In this document: piece after piece, positions 46,335 through 61,814 of the stretch
Position numbering within the stretch: position 1 is the stretch's first letter
Layout: each line of letters begins with the position of its first letter
From: Vanilla planifolia
Taxonomy: Eukaryota; Streptophyta; Magnoliopsida; Asparagales; Orchidaceae
Reading direction: 5' to 3'
DNA: 64,000 bases
Assembly: GCA_023846275.1 (NCBI GenBank)
Contig: JAIUJO010000293.1
Location: 310,001-374,000 of the forward strand
Made by a program: the position numbers and the translations under genes
Notes under the pieces: generated by a model
Told to the model about the DNA's origin: nothing
Database searches by the model: none
The model's input: only the letters and a program-made list of their open reading frames with translations

Positions 46335-49300
46335 GTCAAAACTACGATCGTCAAAGTTAAAATATTATAGTGTAATTGACAAAAAAAATGTGCTCATGAA
46401 AGTAAAAAGTACGGAAAGGACAAAAAATGAAAAATCGTATAAAGAAAATAAATTTATAATTATTAATGCTTGCATGCATAACATGTTATGGAAGTTTTTT
46501 TTGTTATTTCAATAATAAATAATTTTTTATTATAGAAAATGTTTAAATAAAATAAAATTAGTCCGGAAAAACATTTAATATTTTTTAAACCATTTAAAGT
46601 AAATTATTAAAATGTATTTTTACAAATTACAATCATAACAAATATGTTGATATAGATATACAAGTTTCGAAAAATGTATTTTACTATAAATATTAAGATA
46701 ATTACACCGTGAACCTTTAAATAAAATAGTTAATAATTATTTTAGAAATTAATTTTATTATAAAAAATAAATATTCAAGATTGACAACAAAGTATAAAAT
46801 TATAAAAATTACATATAATTAATAAATTAAAATATTAACAAAAAAATTTTGGATAATATTTAAATAAAACATTTCTTGAAAATAGAACATGTGATAATAA
46901 TAATAATAGTTAAAAACATATATACAAAATTAGTTAAATAGTAAAAATATTTGAATGTTTAAAATTTTTTGGGTGACCTATCAATGGCAATCATATAGAG
47001 AAAATAATATATTTAACCCTTTTCAAAATAAAGATGTACGTAAAAATGATAAAATTGAAATTTTTTTTATTAAAAGAAGATTAATTGTTCAAAACAATTA
47101 GCAAATTATTTTTAAAAAATATTATATTTGAAAAACATTTCTACAATATAATATATTGTAGTTATTTGATTAACTGATATTTTATGATAAAACAAATTTC
47201 AAAAAATAATAAAAACATTTAATAAATTATTTGAGCATGAAGGTAGAGTTACTTGAATAAGATGTGAAAACTAACTGTAATAAAAAAAATAACGAGTATT
47301 AAAAATTATGTATCATATAATGAGTTCTTTTATTTTAAATTGTTTTTAGAAGTCATTCATCGTAACTAATAAATAAATGGTCAAAGAAGATTATAAAATA
47401 TCAAATTATAATTTAAAAAATTATTGAGATACCTAACTCATTAAAATATGAAAATATTCTTAACACTTATGTGGCTCCATAACCAAATACTAGATTAATA
47501 ATCAAGAGAGTACAATTTTTTTAAATATGTAGAAAATTTAGAAAATATAAATCTCAAGGAAAATCATTAAGTTATCATATGCTCAAATTATTAAAACAAA
47601 TTAAAACCATAATTTGTTTACCAACAATTGTTGTAATAATAATTTAAAGCATTTATAGTGAAATCCTCAATATTTGAAAAGTAATACAAAATGATAAAAG
47701 TAGAATACTTTTAGAGATAAAAATGTTGCGAAAAAAACAATACAAATAACGGCATTTGGGTTACTCATTCTTATAATTGATATAGAGAAGGCATATTATT
47801 GAATCAATTTGCCCTTCATATTGTTCATCACATGTAATATTTCGTATTTATAGATGTGGTATGATTGCATTCTAGAATTCATTTCAAGAAGTCATTAAAA
47901 AATAAAGATTAATTAAAAGAAGTCAAAGTGAATACTTGTATTTGTAATCCATACAATGTTTGCATCATTTGTCAAAAATTTTTGTCATTAAATTAGAAGT
48001 TCTAAAATATATCAATGAATAAAATAAAAACAAATATTTCAAATTTTAATAATTTGGCACAATTATTTGAAAAAAAATTTGTAAAAAAGAAATGTAAATA
48101 TTAAGTGAGAAGAAAATAAAAAATTATTAAATACAAGTAAAGTTTGAAAAAATTAAGAATAAAGCCATAGTAATAATGATTACAAGTAAAGCAAATATTT
48201 TTGTAAAAATTAAAAAGATAAACAAAACAAGTCATGTTATTTTGGTTTTAACTAAAATTAATATATAATTTTCTTAAATTATAAGAAAGTTTCCTCATCA
48301 ATCAATCATGGACATGTCATTATAAAAAAATTAAAAAACAAAATAATTTAGATGAATAAAAATTTTTCATTAATAAAAAAAACAAGTCTTTTACAACAAT
48401 AGAATATGTTTCTTAATATTTTAGAAATATTTTATCACAAATAATAACGCTATGGTTGATTTAAAGTTTTATTATTTTACGGTAATGAAAAGTTTGAAAG
48501 TTTTTTTGTGTTTCAAGTTCTAAAAAATATTGCTAATAATCAATCTTTAATAAAAAATAACATATTAAAAGTTATTTAAAAAAATAAATATGTAGGAAAT
48601 TAAATGAAATTATATTTTCAAAAAATTATTTATAACACTTAATTAAATGTATTATGAAAATAAAAACTTGATCAAAACAATATTGTAAATAATTAAAAAT
48701 AGTAAGAACAAAAATGGTCAACTTGATGGCATGAAATTGTAATTCCCTTGATGTATTTGCATAAGCTTGCAAATTACAAAGGCCATACATAGATAACACA
48801 AACAAAAGCAATTAAAATCTAACCAGATAAAGAACCTATTGAATCATTTACAAAGGAACAAATAATTAATAAAAAAAATTTTAAACGGCATATATTTGAT
48901 TATTATGCTTTTGCAATTTAACAATAAAAAAGATAAAAAAATTAATAGAAGTTACTAATCTTTGAGAAATTGAAAATAGAAAAAAATTATTAATTTTTTC
49001 AAGAAAAAAAATAATGGAATAAAAACTGCAAATATCTATTTAAAAAAAGAACTTTCAAATATATAAGAATCAAAAGGTTATAAATTAATGAAAAAAGTTG
49101 GCTCATTGTGTTAATAAAATAAAATTAAAGGAAGTTGACGAATATGAATGATAATATTTGAAATGTATTTTGGATGTTAAAAATAATTTTCATAATGTAT
49201 AAAAAAAATTTATTATACAAAAGTTTCATTTATGGTATACTATTATAAGAAAGTTCTTAACAATTTTGAAGAAGCAGTATATAAGGATTATTGGTGATTT

Positions 49301-49350
49301 GAGAAAACAATTTTTCACATTTAACCCCAATCGACTCAAATAGTGATCAA
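46335..49350. other. Very A-rich stretch, nothing recognised
   Basis: The plus strand is strongly A-rich throughout with many A and AT runs. I see no protein motif, LTR terminus or clear tandem period. Confidence 0.5.
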
Positions 49351-50400
49351 AGAACATCTATTGTTAGCTTACAAACACACCGTCACTAGTGTCACAAAAA
49401 TTCAATAACTTTGATGAATTAAAATTTATTTGAAATTGCTTAAATAATAAGCATTAAATTTTATTTTCTTGGATGTCTCAGTCATCATCTACCTTTTACC
49501 GTCATTAATACCACTGTTAATAGCTATCGAAACCACTTTTCTCACACCCACTTGACTTATGCCACCCATGGAACTCGAAACCCACTCAACTCGCACCAAT
49601 CAGATAAATGAATGTGTTGACTTCTTGACTCATTGATTCTTTACAAACTATGCTGCCTAAAAGTAGACCTGAAAGTTCAATATGTCTCTTGTAGCGCTAC
49701 TCACAAAAACAGAAATTCGAAATGATGCACCCATCCCTTAATGCTACACAATTCATCCAACTATTTCGCCCTTGCCTTTGCCACCACCTAAAACGTAGGA
49801 AAAGTTTGTGAACTACTTAATTCAATAAATTTTAGAACTTTTTTTATTTTTTTGAAAATAACTGATAAACATTTAATGTCCTTATAAAATAGAATACTCA
49901 TCTTGTGAGATGAAAATAATGAAATAAAATTTCTTCTTTTGCATGTTTCTATCTTTGTGAAAAAGGGTTATACTAACTCTAGTTGGAGAGATTCCAACTT
50001 CCCCCTTATGAGAGATAAGGATAGAATGTGATAAACTTTCCACTAGGAAAGTCGACAACCAATTTTCTTGTTAGAGATAAAGATCAAAGTTGAGAGACCT
50101 TCTACTGAAAGTGCTATTAACTAAACAAATTCTTACTTCCACTAGTACTTATAACTCTTCACCTACCATTTTACTCTTATGTTCTAATCATCAAACTACC
50201 ATCTTCCTTAGAGATGTTGTAAATCATATCCTATTATCTTATCACCCATTTAAGCTAAGCTCCCGATTAACCCAAAAACCACTACCTTATTATCCTTTTT
50301 ATCTTTGGTACGATAAACACTAATGCCTATGGAACTATAAGATATCATCACTAAAAAGACGTGCACTTTTAGTAATGTTTATTTTCTTAGTAATCTGAAA
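49351..50400. other. Less AT-rich island, unrecognised
   Basis: From about 49360 to 49800 and 49940 to 50340 the composition shifts to more C (for example cgtcactagtgtcac and catcccttaatgctacac), unlike both flanks. This suggests a separate, perhaps younger, insertion. No domain is readable in either direction. The plus-strand ORF at 50090-50323 is not supported by any motif. Confidence 0.4.
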
Positions 50401-53400
50401 TAAGAAAAAAGTTTTTTTCCTTTAAAAGTAATCTATTTTGTATGATTTTATATTTAATTCTTAAGTTGTTGTCACCAACTCAACATAATAAACTACACAA
50501 CAATTTTGAAATACAAAAGGTTAAATATTTCTAAAAACACACACTCAACTTATCCCTAATTAATTCACAACATCTTTTCATATTTTGTAATAATCTATTA
50601 AACATCTCAACTATTATAGACTTCAATTTTGACCATCGTAGAAGTCTAAATTTGCACTATATAAAATAGGCTTCCATTAATAATAACATTGTTTTACTAT
50701 TGCTAATAGAAGCATAGCCTTTCAAACCACATCTTTGTTGCCCTTTCAAGCTTGTAGTTCCTTTTGCAAAACAATATATTTTTACCAAAGGCAAAATAAG
50801 GGACATTTTACACAAGTCTATTATTTTTCTAACAATGGCCAGGTATAAGTCACCTTAATCAAAATAGTGCAATACAACATACACAATTACTACAATAATT
50901 TATTTAATTCACAAAAATAAAAAAATGACTTAATAACTATATACTAAGAAAGGATGTTGCCGAGTTAATATATGAAACTTCAATATAATAGCAAAGTTAA
51001 CAAAGTACATGTAAATATAATATCGATAAAGCCAACTTTCCATTTTCTTGTTTTATATGTAAAATGACTTAATATTAGATTGGCTTCCATATTCTTCAAA
51101 AATTACTTTCATTTATACTTATCAAAGGAATATATGGAAATAAAAAAAACTTAACTAAATCTCATTAATAAAGAAATTAATAAGCATTAAATTATAATTT
51201 CTTGTACTAAGTGCATATCCAATCTATTCTATTTTGGATATCTCGATGTATCTTGTTTATAAAAGTATCTTATAATATATAATTACACAAACCTACCTTA
51301 ACTATTTTTCAACTCTTTTGAAAATATTGTATTACACAAGAATATAGTATATAATATGTTGTACGAAAAGCAGACAATAATAATCATGAATGATTGAGAT
51401 TACATGAAAAGTAGACAAAACAAAAATTACACAAATAAGCCCAACAAATGCCCAAATCTTCAAATGTCACTCATATATAAGTCTATATCTTAACGACATG
51501 ACATTAGTATTGTACTAGTATAATTGAAATCTATCTATATGTCATTTGTAAGATTTATCATACCAATACGATTATGTAGTATAGTCTTACGACAATGCAT
51601 ATTTCAACTCAATTTATCTGATTATACTCGTATGACCTTAAGATAATAAAATTACTAATAAATTATCTTACTTATAAATTAAGTCCTCAACTCTTAGTTC
51701 ATAACTATTAATTCTATATTGGAGATGACCTTATTGTATTTATGCAACATTTCAAACTTTACATCACATAATATCTGTTAGCTTGCCATCCAATTACATA
51801 ATGATTACATCATATGGTAAAACATAATATATAATATGGTATGAACATATAGTATTACACATCTTAACATGTAGTACAAATAATGTAATTGATGCATGCC
51901 TTGCATGATAACATTTGACTTAATCATTATTTGATGCCATGAAATGTATATCATATAATAAGATATTTGAATGGTATAAACACAAAAGGCATAAGTAATA
52001 TGCTATTTTTATTTGTTTTGAAAATTATGATAGTGAATCCATTTAGCACTTGAAATCCATATAATAAATGTATATTAAGTAGCATTTATATGAATGTAAA
52101 TATGTTTTAAATGCATGCCTTTATTCAACTAAGTTTAGCATTCATGAGAAATATAATACTATCCAATTTATCATACAAATATAAAGATATCAGTTTTATA
52201 ATTCTAACAAAAATAAAGTGCATATTATGAATTATTTATAGGCAACTACTTTATCAAGTGCTTAGAAAATGACTCTTTAATTTGAAAGTAGAGATGTGCT
52301 TGAACAAAGCTACCAATACACGTTGTCCTATCTTCAAAAGTTAATTATTACATGTACACTTGATTGAGTTTTTTAATTGATTAATACATATTTGATTTGT
52401 GTTGCAAGAATAAAAAATCACTCAAAATAATCATTAATAAGAAAAAATGAGATTTCTTTGCCATCAAAGAAGAATTTGGTAAACAATGTTCAATAATTAG
52501 AATTATTTATGTTTCTCAAAAATATGTGACATTAAAGAGTTTGAATAGTATTGAAAAAATCATAATCATTTATTGAATACAAATATCAATTCTTCAAAGA
52601 GGCACAGTTTGTTTTTCTTATATTGAAATAAAAAGTTTTATAATGATAAGTGGAACAAAAAATATGAAACCTAACGAAGAACATCATCATTATTGTAAAC
52701 TACTTAAAATATTTGCAAAGCAACCGGAAAATTTCATAATACTGGAAAAAATACACTAAGAATTCAAAAAACCAATATGTTAATATAATGCTCAACATAT
52801 TGAATGTTATCCATAAAACATATTTGTTTAAAAAAAGTTAAATCATTGAAAAAAATAATTGCATATAATTAAAGGATTTTTTCAATTCTATGCCTAAAAA
52901 ATATTAAAGAAAATGAACTTAACAATTCAAATATGCAATTTATGTTATTAAAAAAATTAGCAAAAACAATCAAAGAAATAGAAATTTATCTTGAATGATC
53001 TACTTTAAAATGGGAACAAATATTTTTATAATATATTCATAAAAAATTATTATACCAAATATGCTTTATATTTTATAATATTTTAAAAATATTCATAAGT
53101 GTTAAGGAAAAGAACTTTGTGATGTATCTATAAATGTATCAGTAAAAGCAATGGATCATTGGTAACAAAAAATATATAAAGTTATTGAGATAACAAATCT
53201 GAAATATTTTTGTATATTTGATCAGAAAGTAAATTTGTTGACAAATTTAAGGGGCAATAATACATAAAACTACAGAGACAAAAGACACTCTAAATTGCAT
53301 AAATTTATACGAATAACATGTCAAGAAGTGGTTGTTTTGTTTACAACAAGGTTTCAAAATATACATCATTTATTAATATAAGAATCATTAATGAGTTAGT

Positions 53401-56400
53401 ATAACAAGAGAAAACATAAATATTTTACAAAAATGTTGTCATATCTGACAATTAACTTATGAAAAATTATATTATGTTTATTTAAATAATATAAAAGTAC
53501 AAACAAAATAATAATACCTATATAATGAACATATAAATTATTTTGTCAATTTACACAAAATATTAACAAAAAATTTCTAACTGGCTAAATTTTGGAAAAC
53601 TTAAAATTGCTATAAAAATTTAAAATCTAAAAATTTAAAAATAGAAATACATGGAAGGATAACAAAATACAATAAATGTTAAAAACTTTATTTCGTAATG
53701 AAATTATCAAAAAAAATTATTTTTTTTTGGACTACATGAAATATTTTATAACAAAAAAATTTTTCAATTAATTAATAGACAAAATTAGATAATAAGTAAA
53801 TAGATGGTGTGGACTTGTAACATAAAAGTAAATAAACTTTATAATTAATGATATTTGGCTAAAGATTTAGAAGGTTTATGAAAAAGTTAATTAGCTTTTC
53901 TACTTCTTTATAATACATCAATTTAGGTACATATAATAAAATATTTTTTATGATTTAGTGCTTAGTTTTGATTAATAATTAAATAATGTTGGATCATTTG
54001 TATATATCACTATGAAAAGTCCTCCTTTTTATGAGAACATTATTATTAATGCATAAAATTTTTTGTTTCCCTTTTATTAATAAAAGTATATTTACGTTCA
54101 ATTGCAATAGTGAATTGTTCTTGCTTTTAATCTTAGTTTGTTTATTATTTACATATTCAATATGCCTTGCATTGTGAGAAAACTTGAAATAATTTTCTAA
54201 ACAAAAAAAAAATTTTAGAATTCCTTACTTCGTTATTTTAATTCAGTTCTTTTACTTTAAAAAAACATTTCTTTTGAAATTTTATCAAAGCATTGCTGAA
54301 TGGCAATTTTGAATTAATATATGTTTTTGTTCTTATATTTTTCAACGTCTTTAGTAGTATATAAATTTATTTTATTTGTTACACAAATGACTTTATTTCA
54401 AATATTGGATAATTTACTTTATTAAAAATATATAATGGATTTATGTTTCCTAATTTTGATTGATTTAAATATTATGCAATAAAATTAACTCCTGTTTCTT
54501 CATTATTATATTTTAGTTTATATTTCCTTCATTATGAAGCCTTCAATCCTCAATGCCTTTGAAGATTTATGTGACAGTTTTTTTGACATTAAAAGGTTTT
54601 ATGCTTTCTTATTTAAAGAATTTTATTGGCAAACAATAAAAAAAAACTTTATTGACAAATAATAAAATATAATAAGTACATAAATGATATGGTGAATTAA
54701 ATAGTTTATAAGGAGAACTATAATGTATTAAATGATCTATATTATTTAATGATGTAACAAGTAAATTGTTCAATTAATTTAAAACCTTATCAAAGAAGAT
54801 ACTTTAAATAATACAAAAAATGAAAAAACTATTTAAAGTAAAAAATCTTCAATTATATGCATTTCATTTCATAGAAAGTATATCTTTTAAAATAAAATAA
54901 ATCTAATGAAAACACATGTCAAATAGTAAAACATTTAAAATAAAAAACAATTATGCAACAAAAGTAAAAAAAATCACTATGATAAAGGAAAATAATCAAT
55001 TGCAAAAAATGTATTAAAAATGTAAGAATTAATAAAATTAAAAAATAAAAAAAGAAAATAAGCTAATAATAAAGTGTACCTTATTTTTCAAATTCTACGG
55101 AGTAACAATAAATACACCTAATTTTTCAAATTCTATGTTTTAATGTAACAAAAAAATAATAACAGTTTAATATATATTCTTTGAGAAATCGTTTGTTCAA
55201 ATTTTAAATATTTTCATTAATTAAGTAATAATTAGATTGTTGTTGTTTTAATTAAGATGTCATATTTTTGTTAACAAAATGGACAAAAGTAAAATGAATA
55301 AAGAAGCAAAGCTAAAAGTCATCTACATATTAAAAAATGTAAATATTGCAAAGGTTATGAGATCACTCAATGGAACATTTTGCTTGAAATTTTTATGGCA
55401 TTACCGAAATGTTTTAGACAATTTACATATAAAGATTGAATGTTTACAATTTTTTTTTACCTTAACCATTATGATTGGTACTTGCATAACATTTTTATCT
55501 AAGTTAGACACTTGTTGTAATTTCTTGATTAAAAATATTTTACTAACAAATTATGAATAATGATATGAAAATTTTAAATGTGTTTTGTTTCTTATATAAA
55601 ATATTATAATTTTATAATTTAAATAAAGTTATACAACTATGAAGGAATAAAGAATAACCTAAGTGAAATAAGATATAAAATATTAAAATTTACTTCAAAA
55701 AGTTAAATGTAATAATATTAAAAATTAAATGACAAAAAATTGAATAAATTAATAAAACTTTATTCATTTATCATATAATGATAAATTTCCTAACCTACCA
55801 AACATATTCATAGAAAAATAAAACTTTATAAGATTAATATATTACATTACTCACAACTATTAAATATATTTGCAAATAAGCCAAAAACTAATGTTATTAA
55901 TGTATAACCAATGAAAAAATTTCTAGAATTGATAAATTAATAAATGATAAAAGTTATAGTATCGATGCATTTGAAGTTTGAAATTTTTTGACAAATATAT
56001 TGAAACAAATTTCAAAATGATTTAGTTATTTATAGTTATTCTTCAAAAATATAACAAAATAATAATTATATAGTAAAAATCATGGAATATTTACAATTAA
56101 AAAATTTTTATAAATAAGTAATAACTTTTATCCCAATAATTGTTACAAATTATTCTGGTAAACCAAAAAGGTATTGGAAAAATAGGAAAAGCAAAACATT
56201 AAGGATCATTAAAATCATATTGTATGCAACAATACAATCATAGTAAATGTAAAAATATATTTAAAATATAAAATAAAAAATTAAACCCAATGAATAGACT
56301 ACGGCATATACTTGTTCATAATATGCAAAACATAATAAACATAATATAATAATTTCTTATAACAATTCAATAATTCAATAATTATGATTTGACCACATGG

Positions 56401-58700
56401 AAAGAAGTATGAGAAAAAACTTTCAAATAAAAATAAATAACAATTAAAGTTACTTGTGTAACAATACATCAATATATGATTTTTAATGCAAAGGAATTTT
56501 TAAATTTTCAAAATTTAATGCATAATAAAATAAGCACTAATTTTTTTTGTCGGTCGAACTTTTTTGGCTATCAAGCAAAAACATTGTAATAGAAACCTTT
56601 CAAATTAAATATATAACATTAAGAGACAAACAATTATTTCATAAAAAATAATATTATGAAAATAAAAAAATATTTTAAATATTTAATTATATATAGAAAA
56701 TATATAAATAAAAATCCATAATGAACTCTTACTAAATTTTTAGAAGAGAATTTTGTAATACATAAATAAATTATTTTATTGAAATAAACTTCGTAAAAAA
56801 TATATTAAAAATTAAAAATATGTATAACATGTGATATAAAAAAGTGTAACGTAAGAAAATATTAAATTATTATAATGTTATGCAGTGCATTGCATTTATT
56901 CAGATTAGAAAAAATATTGAAATAGTCATTGATAACTATTCATCAGCTAGTTATTGTAGTACTCGCAACATGATACACTCAAGAAACATTGTAATGTTTA
57001 GCAAGAAGTAATTTTGATTTTATGAAATAGTTTGGAATATTTTCAAATATGTCATTGCCAATAAAGATAGCATATTGGATCAAAATATATATAGTTGTAA
57101 TAATGGTAAAGAATCTTTTGTATTTAATAACATTTGATAACATAAAAAATTAGTTTCATATAAACATTAAAATATTACATATTAGGTAATACAAAAGAAT
57201 TTTATGTTTCATATGAATTTATAAAATAAAAAATTTTTTCATAGATAAAAACTTGCCTAAAAATCATAATTCTACTGAATAACCAAATTTAAAATATAAA
57301 TATAATTAGAAATATATTAGAAATTAAAAAATATCATCAATATGATTAATATTACAATATTTAAAAATATAAACTATTTGCACAATATATGAATAATAAA
57401 CTTCTTCATGCTGCAAGCTTAAAACACGCACAATACAAAAAAATGATATTAAAAATTAAAACTTATACAAAAAATTATTAATATAGAATACATTTAAAGA
57501 ACACTATTATTATAAAAAATGTGCAAAAACTTTAGTGATCACAAATAAATATATAAATTTGAATAAAAAAAGTAAAATAATAATTAGTAAGTGCATGAAA
57601 AAATAAAAAGAATAATAAATTAGTGTTCTTTGTCTTATATAACCTTTAAATATCATATGTGATGACAAATAAGAGGAAGACTCATGAAAATGCCTATTGA
57701 CATTTCTTCTTAAATAACTTGTTAAAACTTTTAATAAATGATATATTAAGAATTAAAAAATCACAAAAAAAATACAATGATAACAAAACATTAAATTTTA
57801 AATATGTTGTATAATGCTTGATGAAAAAAATTTAAAAGAAAAAAAATAATAAACATAATATTTCAATAATAGTAATATTATATTAATTTCCAAAATAAAA
57901 CCCTTATAAATTATATACACAACATATCTATATAAATATCTAAAATACCATTTTGATAAAACTCCAATTCATTAAGCAAATATAATAGTAGGACTTAAAA
58001 ACATTCATTTAATGCAGCAAAATTTAAGTTCTTGAAGACTCTTTCTAACTTTAAAAATGGTCAACCCTTACACATATATAAAAATAGCAAGCATCAAATT
58101 TTTCTACATATGATAGAGAAAAAATAAGAACATAATTTATGTTTATATAATTTCTACTTTAATGATAGTATTATCAAATGTTTGGTAAAACATAAAAGGC
58201 TTGAACTTTAAAAATTAATTTTAACTATAATTAACAAGAAAAAAATTATGCAATAATATATTTTAAAATTTAATTAGAAAGACCAAGACATTTACCATGT
58301 TGGAAAATAGGAAATACAAAGCTCGATGTTCAGAAAAAGACAAATATTAAATACGACATATAATGAAGGAGCTTTTCAATTAATTTTAGTATAAAAAATT
58401 AGATAAAAGAATTTAAAAATCCTTATATTTTTTTAAAAAAATTGAAATAAATAAATAACAAAAAAAACAAATATTACCAATGTAAAAATTATAATTATAT
58501 ATGAAAACTTAAATATGATAATGAAATAATTGAATTTTTGACATTACGTAATATCAAATCTTTTCATGATATTTCAAGTTTAACAAACTTTATGTTACAA
58601 AAAAAAAATTAAAAATAACTAAAATACACGAAATAATCAGGACAATGGACCACTTAAAACATTAAAAGTTAAACCAATAGCTTTTTTGCAAACACATTCT
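50401..58700. other. AT-rich stretch, A-rich with a T-rich segment at about 54.0-54.6 kb
   Basis: There is no recognisable gene or defined mobile-element end. Most of the block is A-rich on the plus strand; about 54000-54560 is T-rich. Loose phrases (for example ttttcaattaatt followed by an aaaattagataa-type block near 53760 and 58375) recur, but too weakly to set a period. The plus-strand ORF at 55279-55560 (93 codons) has no recognised motif and lies in sequence of similar composition. Confidence 0.45.
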
Positions 58701-60741
58701 TATCATGGTAATAATTACAAATTTGTGACGAAAAGGTGCAAATTATTAATTTATTTTAAAAAATAATTTTTTATAACCTAAGTGCAAAAAAGTGAAATAA
58801 ATTATGTTGTTGTGAATCAAAGGAAGGCCATTACTTCTACAAAAATGATTAAGCTAGACGTAGATAGTGTTTATGAGTATTGATGGGACTAATTAATACA
58901 CAATGTGATTCTAGCCAAGTATTAGTACATGAGTCATAGTAGTAAAAAACATACTAAAGGAGATTGGTATAGAGGATGCATTAGACAATTAATGTGTGTG
59001 TAAAGAATAAGTAATGCATAAGCTTGTAATAGTTGATGCTAGTAAGACAATACAAAAATGAAAGAGAAGAGCTAAGATGAATATTTATGGATAGTGTTTT
59101 ATCATCATTCATTTCATTTATTTATATGTTATTTATTCAAGTAATTATTCAACAACAAACCTTAATTATTGAAATTTTTTTTCTTATGATAATTACATTG
59201 AACATTATTTCTTACATCATATTTTAAGATTAAAAAATCATTATGTTGTTTATTAATTTTTTTGTTTAGTGTTTCAACTTAGGTAACTAAACATCAAGTA
59301 GTTTAATCTACTATAGAGCACAATTAATTGATTGATTGGTAAATCGGCAATTGAAAACAAGTCAAAGAGTGTTGGACACATTACTTAAGAATGGCTTAAC
59401 TAAAAATTTTGGAGGTAATAGATAGAGCTCTTAGTGTAATAGTTTGCAATCTAGAACATGTCTTCTATATTATACTTTGGGCCATAATTATTAAATTAAT
59501 CATTTAACACTCAAATGACACATAAGTTTACATTCGTCTTACTCATTGTAATGGGCATTATTTTTTGTGATCAATATATAAGTGAAATTTCTATCTCTAT
59601 CATAAAAGTAGGTTGTTAATAAATGACTAAATAATTGTTAATAGTTAAAAATCTAAATTGTTAAACCAATCATAATGTTAATCTTTAAACATCAAGAATT
59701 GAAATTATGTAAACATAATGCCTTGATTTTAATTTGCTTATTGATCACACAATGTCATGCCTTTAAAATTATCATTTTTGAGTTGAACAATAGTTATGTT
59801 ATTTTTTTTGTTGATGACAACAAAGAATTTTTAATTAATTAGAATGAGTGAAATTTTATTTTTTTAATAAATAATATTTATGCTCATGGAAGTACTTATA
59901 AACAAAGATTACCAAACTCTATGAAAATTATCGTATTTAGAGAAATAAGTTGTTATGAGATTTATTTTGAATTTAATTTTAGAAATTTTAATTAATATGT
60001 TAAGCTTGATTAAAATTATTTTTGCAAAGCACAAAAATTAAACATTTTATATCACTAAAATGTTTATTTAAATTAATCATTTAGGAAAACATAGGATTCT
60101 AAACTTTCATAATTTTAAAAAATATCTTACCTTGATCACTATTGTGAAACCTTCTTCGAATATTGCAAAAAAGTAAATTAATAAAAAAGTCATTGTTATA
60201 ACTGACCAAAGCAAATACTTTCCTATGTGTTGAGTCAAGGCATGACTTCAAAACACATATGCTATAGTATCTCAGCATGTAGTCACTCTTGAACCCATTA
60301 TATGCATATTAATTAGCAATGATCTCCATAGTGAACTAGAATGCAACAAACCATATATGTTTGATGAATTATATACCTACAAGTAAAGCCTATATACAGC
60401 TACCTCACAAGTAGAAAAACAATGCGAGAAAAAAATTACTAATTCATTTAGCATATATCACTTCAAAAATTTGGAAGCAAATGTAAACCATTTGATTATG
60501 CCATCAGATCGAACAATCAAAAATTCATTTGCTTTTCTAAAACACATAGATATAAAACAAATTGTTTGAATCCATGGTCGTCATAATCAAATGTTCAAAT
60601 ATTCATCATCTTTTAAAAAAGGTATTGATTTCAGTCTGGTCATCTAGTAATGAAATTTTCAAGATCAAATGGTTGATTATTCACCGACATTTCTTAAATG
60701 TGTAGAATTAACTAGCTATCTAATTATTCATTTTTATGATA
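58701..60741. other. Mixed AT-rich sequence, nothing recognised
   Basis: Segments around 58790-59080 and 60170-60730 are more complex than their flanks. The latter contains ccatcagatcgaac-like text reminiscent of LTR regions, but no terminus, PBS or domain could be identified. Confidence 0.4.
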
Positions 60742-60940
60742 TAATGGTTTACATTAAAGTCAATAATTTATTTATCATTTACCTTGATTCAAACAAATAA
60801 ATTTGGGATTTAATAATCTGCATTAAAATCGATTACGTGGCTTTCATTTACCATGATTTAATTACACAATTTGTAATATAATGATCTAGATTTTCAATCA
60901 TGTGGCTCACATTTTTCTTAATATATCCAATACAAAAAAC
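60742..60940. repeat. Three tandem ~68-bp units
   Basis: Units start at 60742, 60811 and 60879. Each opens with taat(g/a)(g/a)t.t.cattaaa-like text, followed by an acgtggctttcatttacc-like block and a tgatt.aa.ta stretch. The third is truncated near 60940. Weak further units may precede (about 60585 and 60645). Confidence 0.65.
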
Positions 60941-61814
60941 CCAATGATGATTGATTGTTTGCAATGGTTATTTTATGAGCTCCACAGAGCCACCCAACCT
61001 TCTATTTATTAGAAACTACTATTTTTAAAAAGTTATTAAATTCAAGGCATTCTAGCCATAGTGGCTAATTACGATGTTCTACAACTTCTTTTTATCATTG
61101 AAATATCTCTATAAATGGTAGGTTTTTTAACATAAAAAATTTGTGAAGGAATAAGAACTTTTAATGCTACAAAATTTTAAGTCTTAACAACATACACTAA
61201 TTTTTATTTCCATTTGTTGTGTCCATCATTAATGGAGCTCTAACTATTCTTTCTTTTTCATTCAAGTAAAAGAAAAATACATGTTTGTTTTGTTATATAT
61301 TTCATTAAGAATAAGAATATTATATCCTTCAAATTCAAAATTCTTGTTGTAATTTCTCTTTTTCTACAAGTTTCATTTCATTGAAAGATTTTTATAGCCC
61401 ATTTAATTTATTTCATTTTTGTGAGCATTGTTTTCTTGAATATCTTATACTAATTTGCTTTGTTTTTTAATAGCCATTATTTAGGCATGCTGTAGGTTTG
61501 AATTTGAAATGAATCATCAAAGATTATTGTACTTTTTTTATTTCTAATTTTTTTTTCAATTTTCCCTAAAATATAATTAATATTTTTTTAAAAAAAATTT
61601 AAATTACATCAAAATTTTTAACAATGATTTATTTGAGGTTAATATACTACTTAAAATTATTATTTTAAAATATTTATTGCAAATACTTATTCAAAAGTCA
61701 AAATATTTTTCATAGCAATTCATCCCTCTTGGTAAACCAAGTTTGAATTGGTTTATCCATAGAGCATAATTGCTTAAATTAATATTTGTACAAGTTTTTG
61801 CAAACATGCTTTTA
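60941..61814. other. AT-rich stretch, nothing recognised
   Basis: There is no readable domain or repeat. The segment is T-rich on the plus strand up to about 61560. It ends near the left edge of the third copia LTR copy. Confidence 0.45.

Noticed and set aside
55279-55560. 93-codon plus-strand ORF
   Set aside because: No motif, no supporting exon or context, and surrounding sequence has the same base bias.
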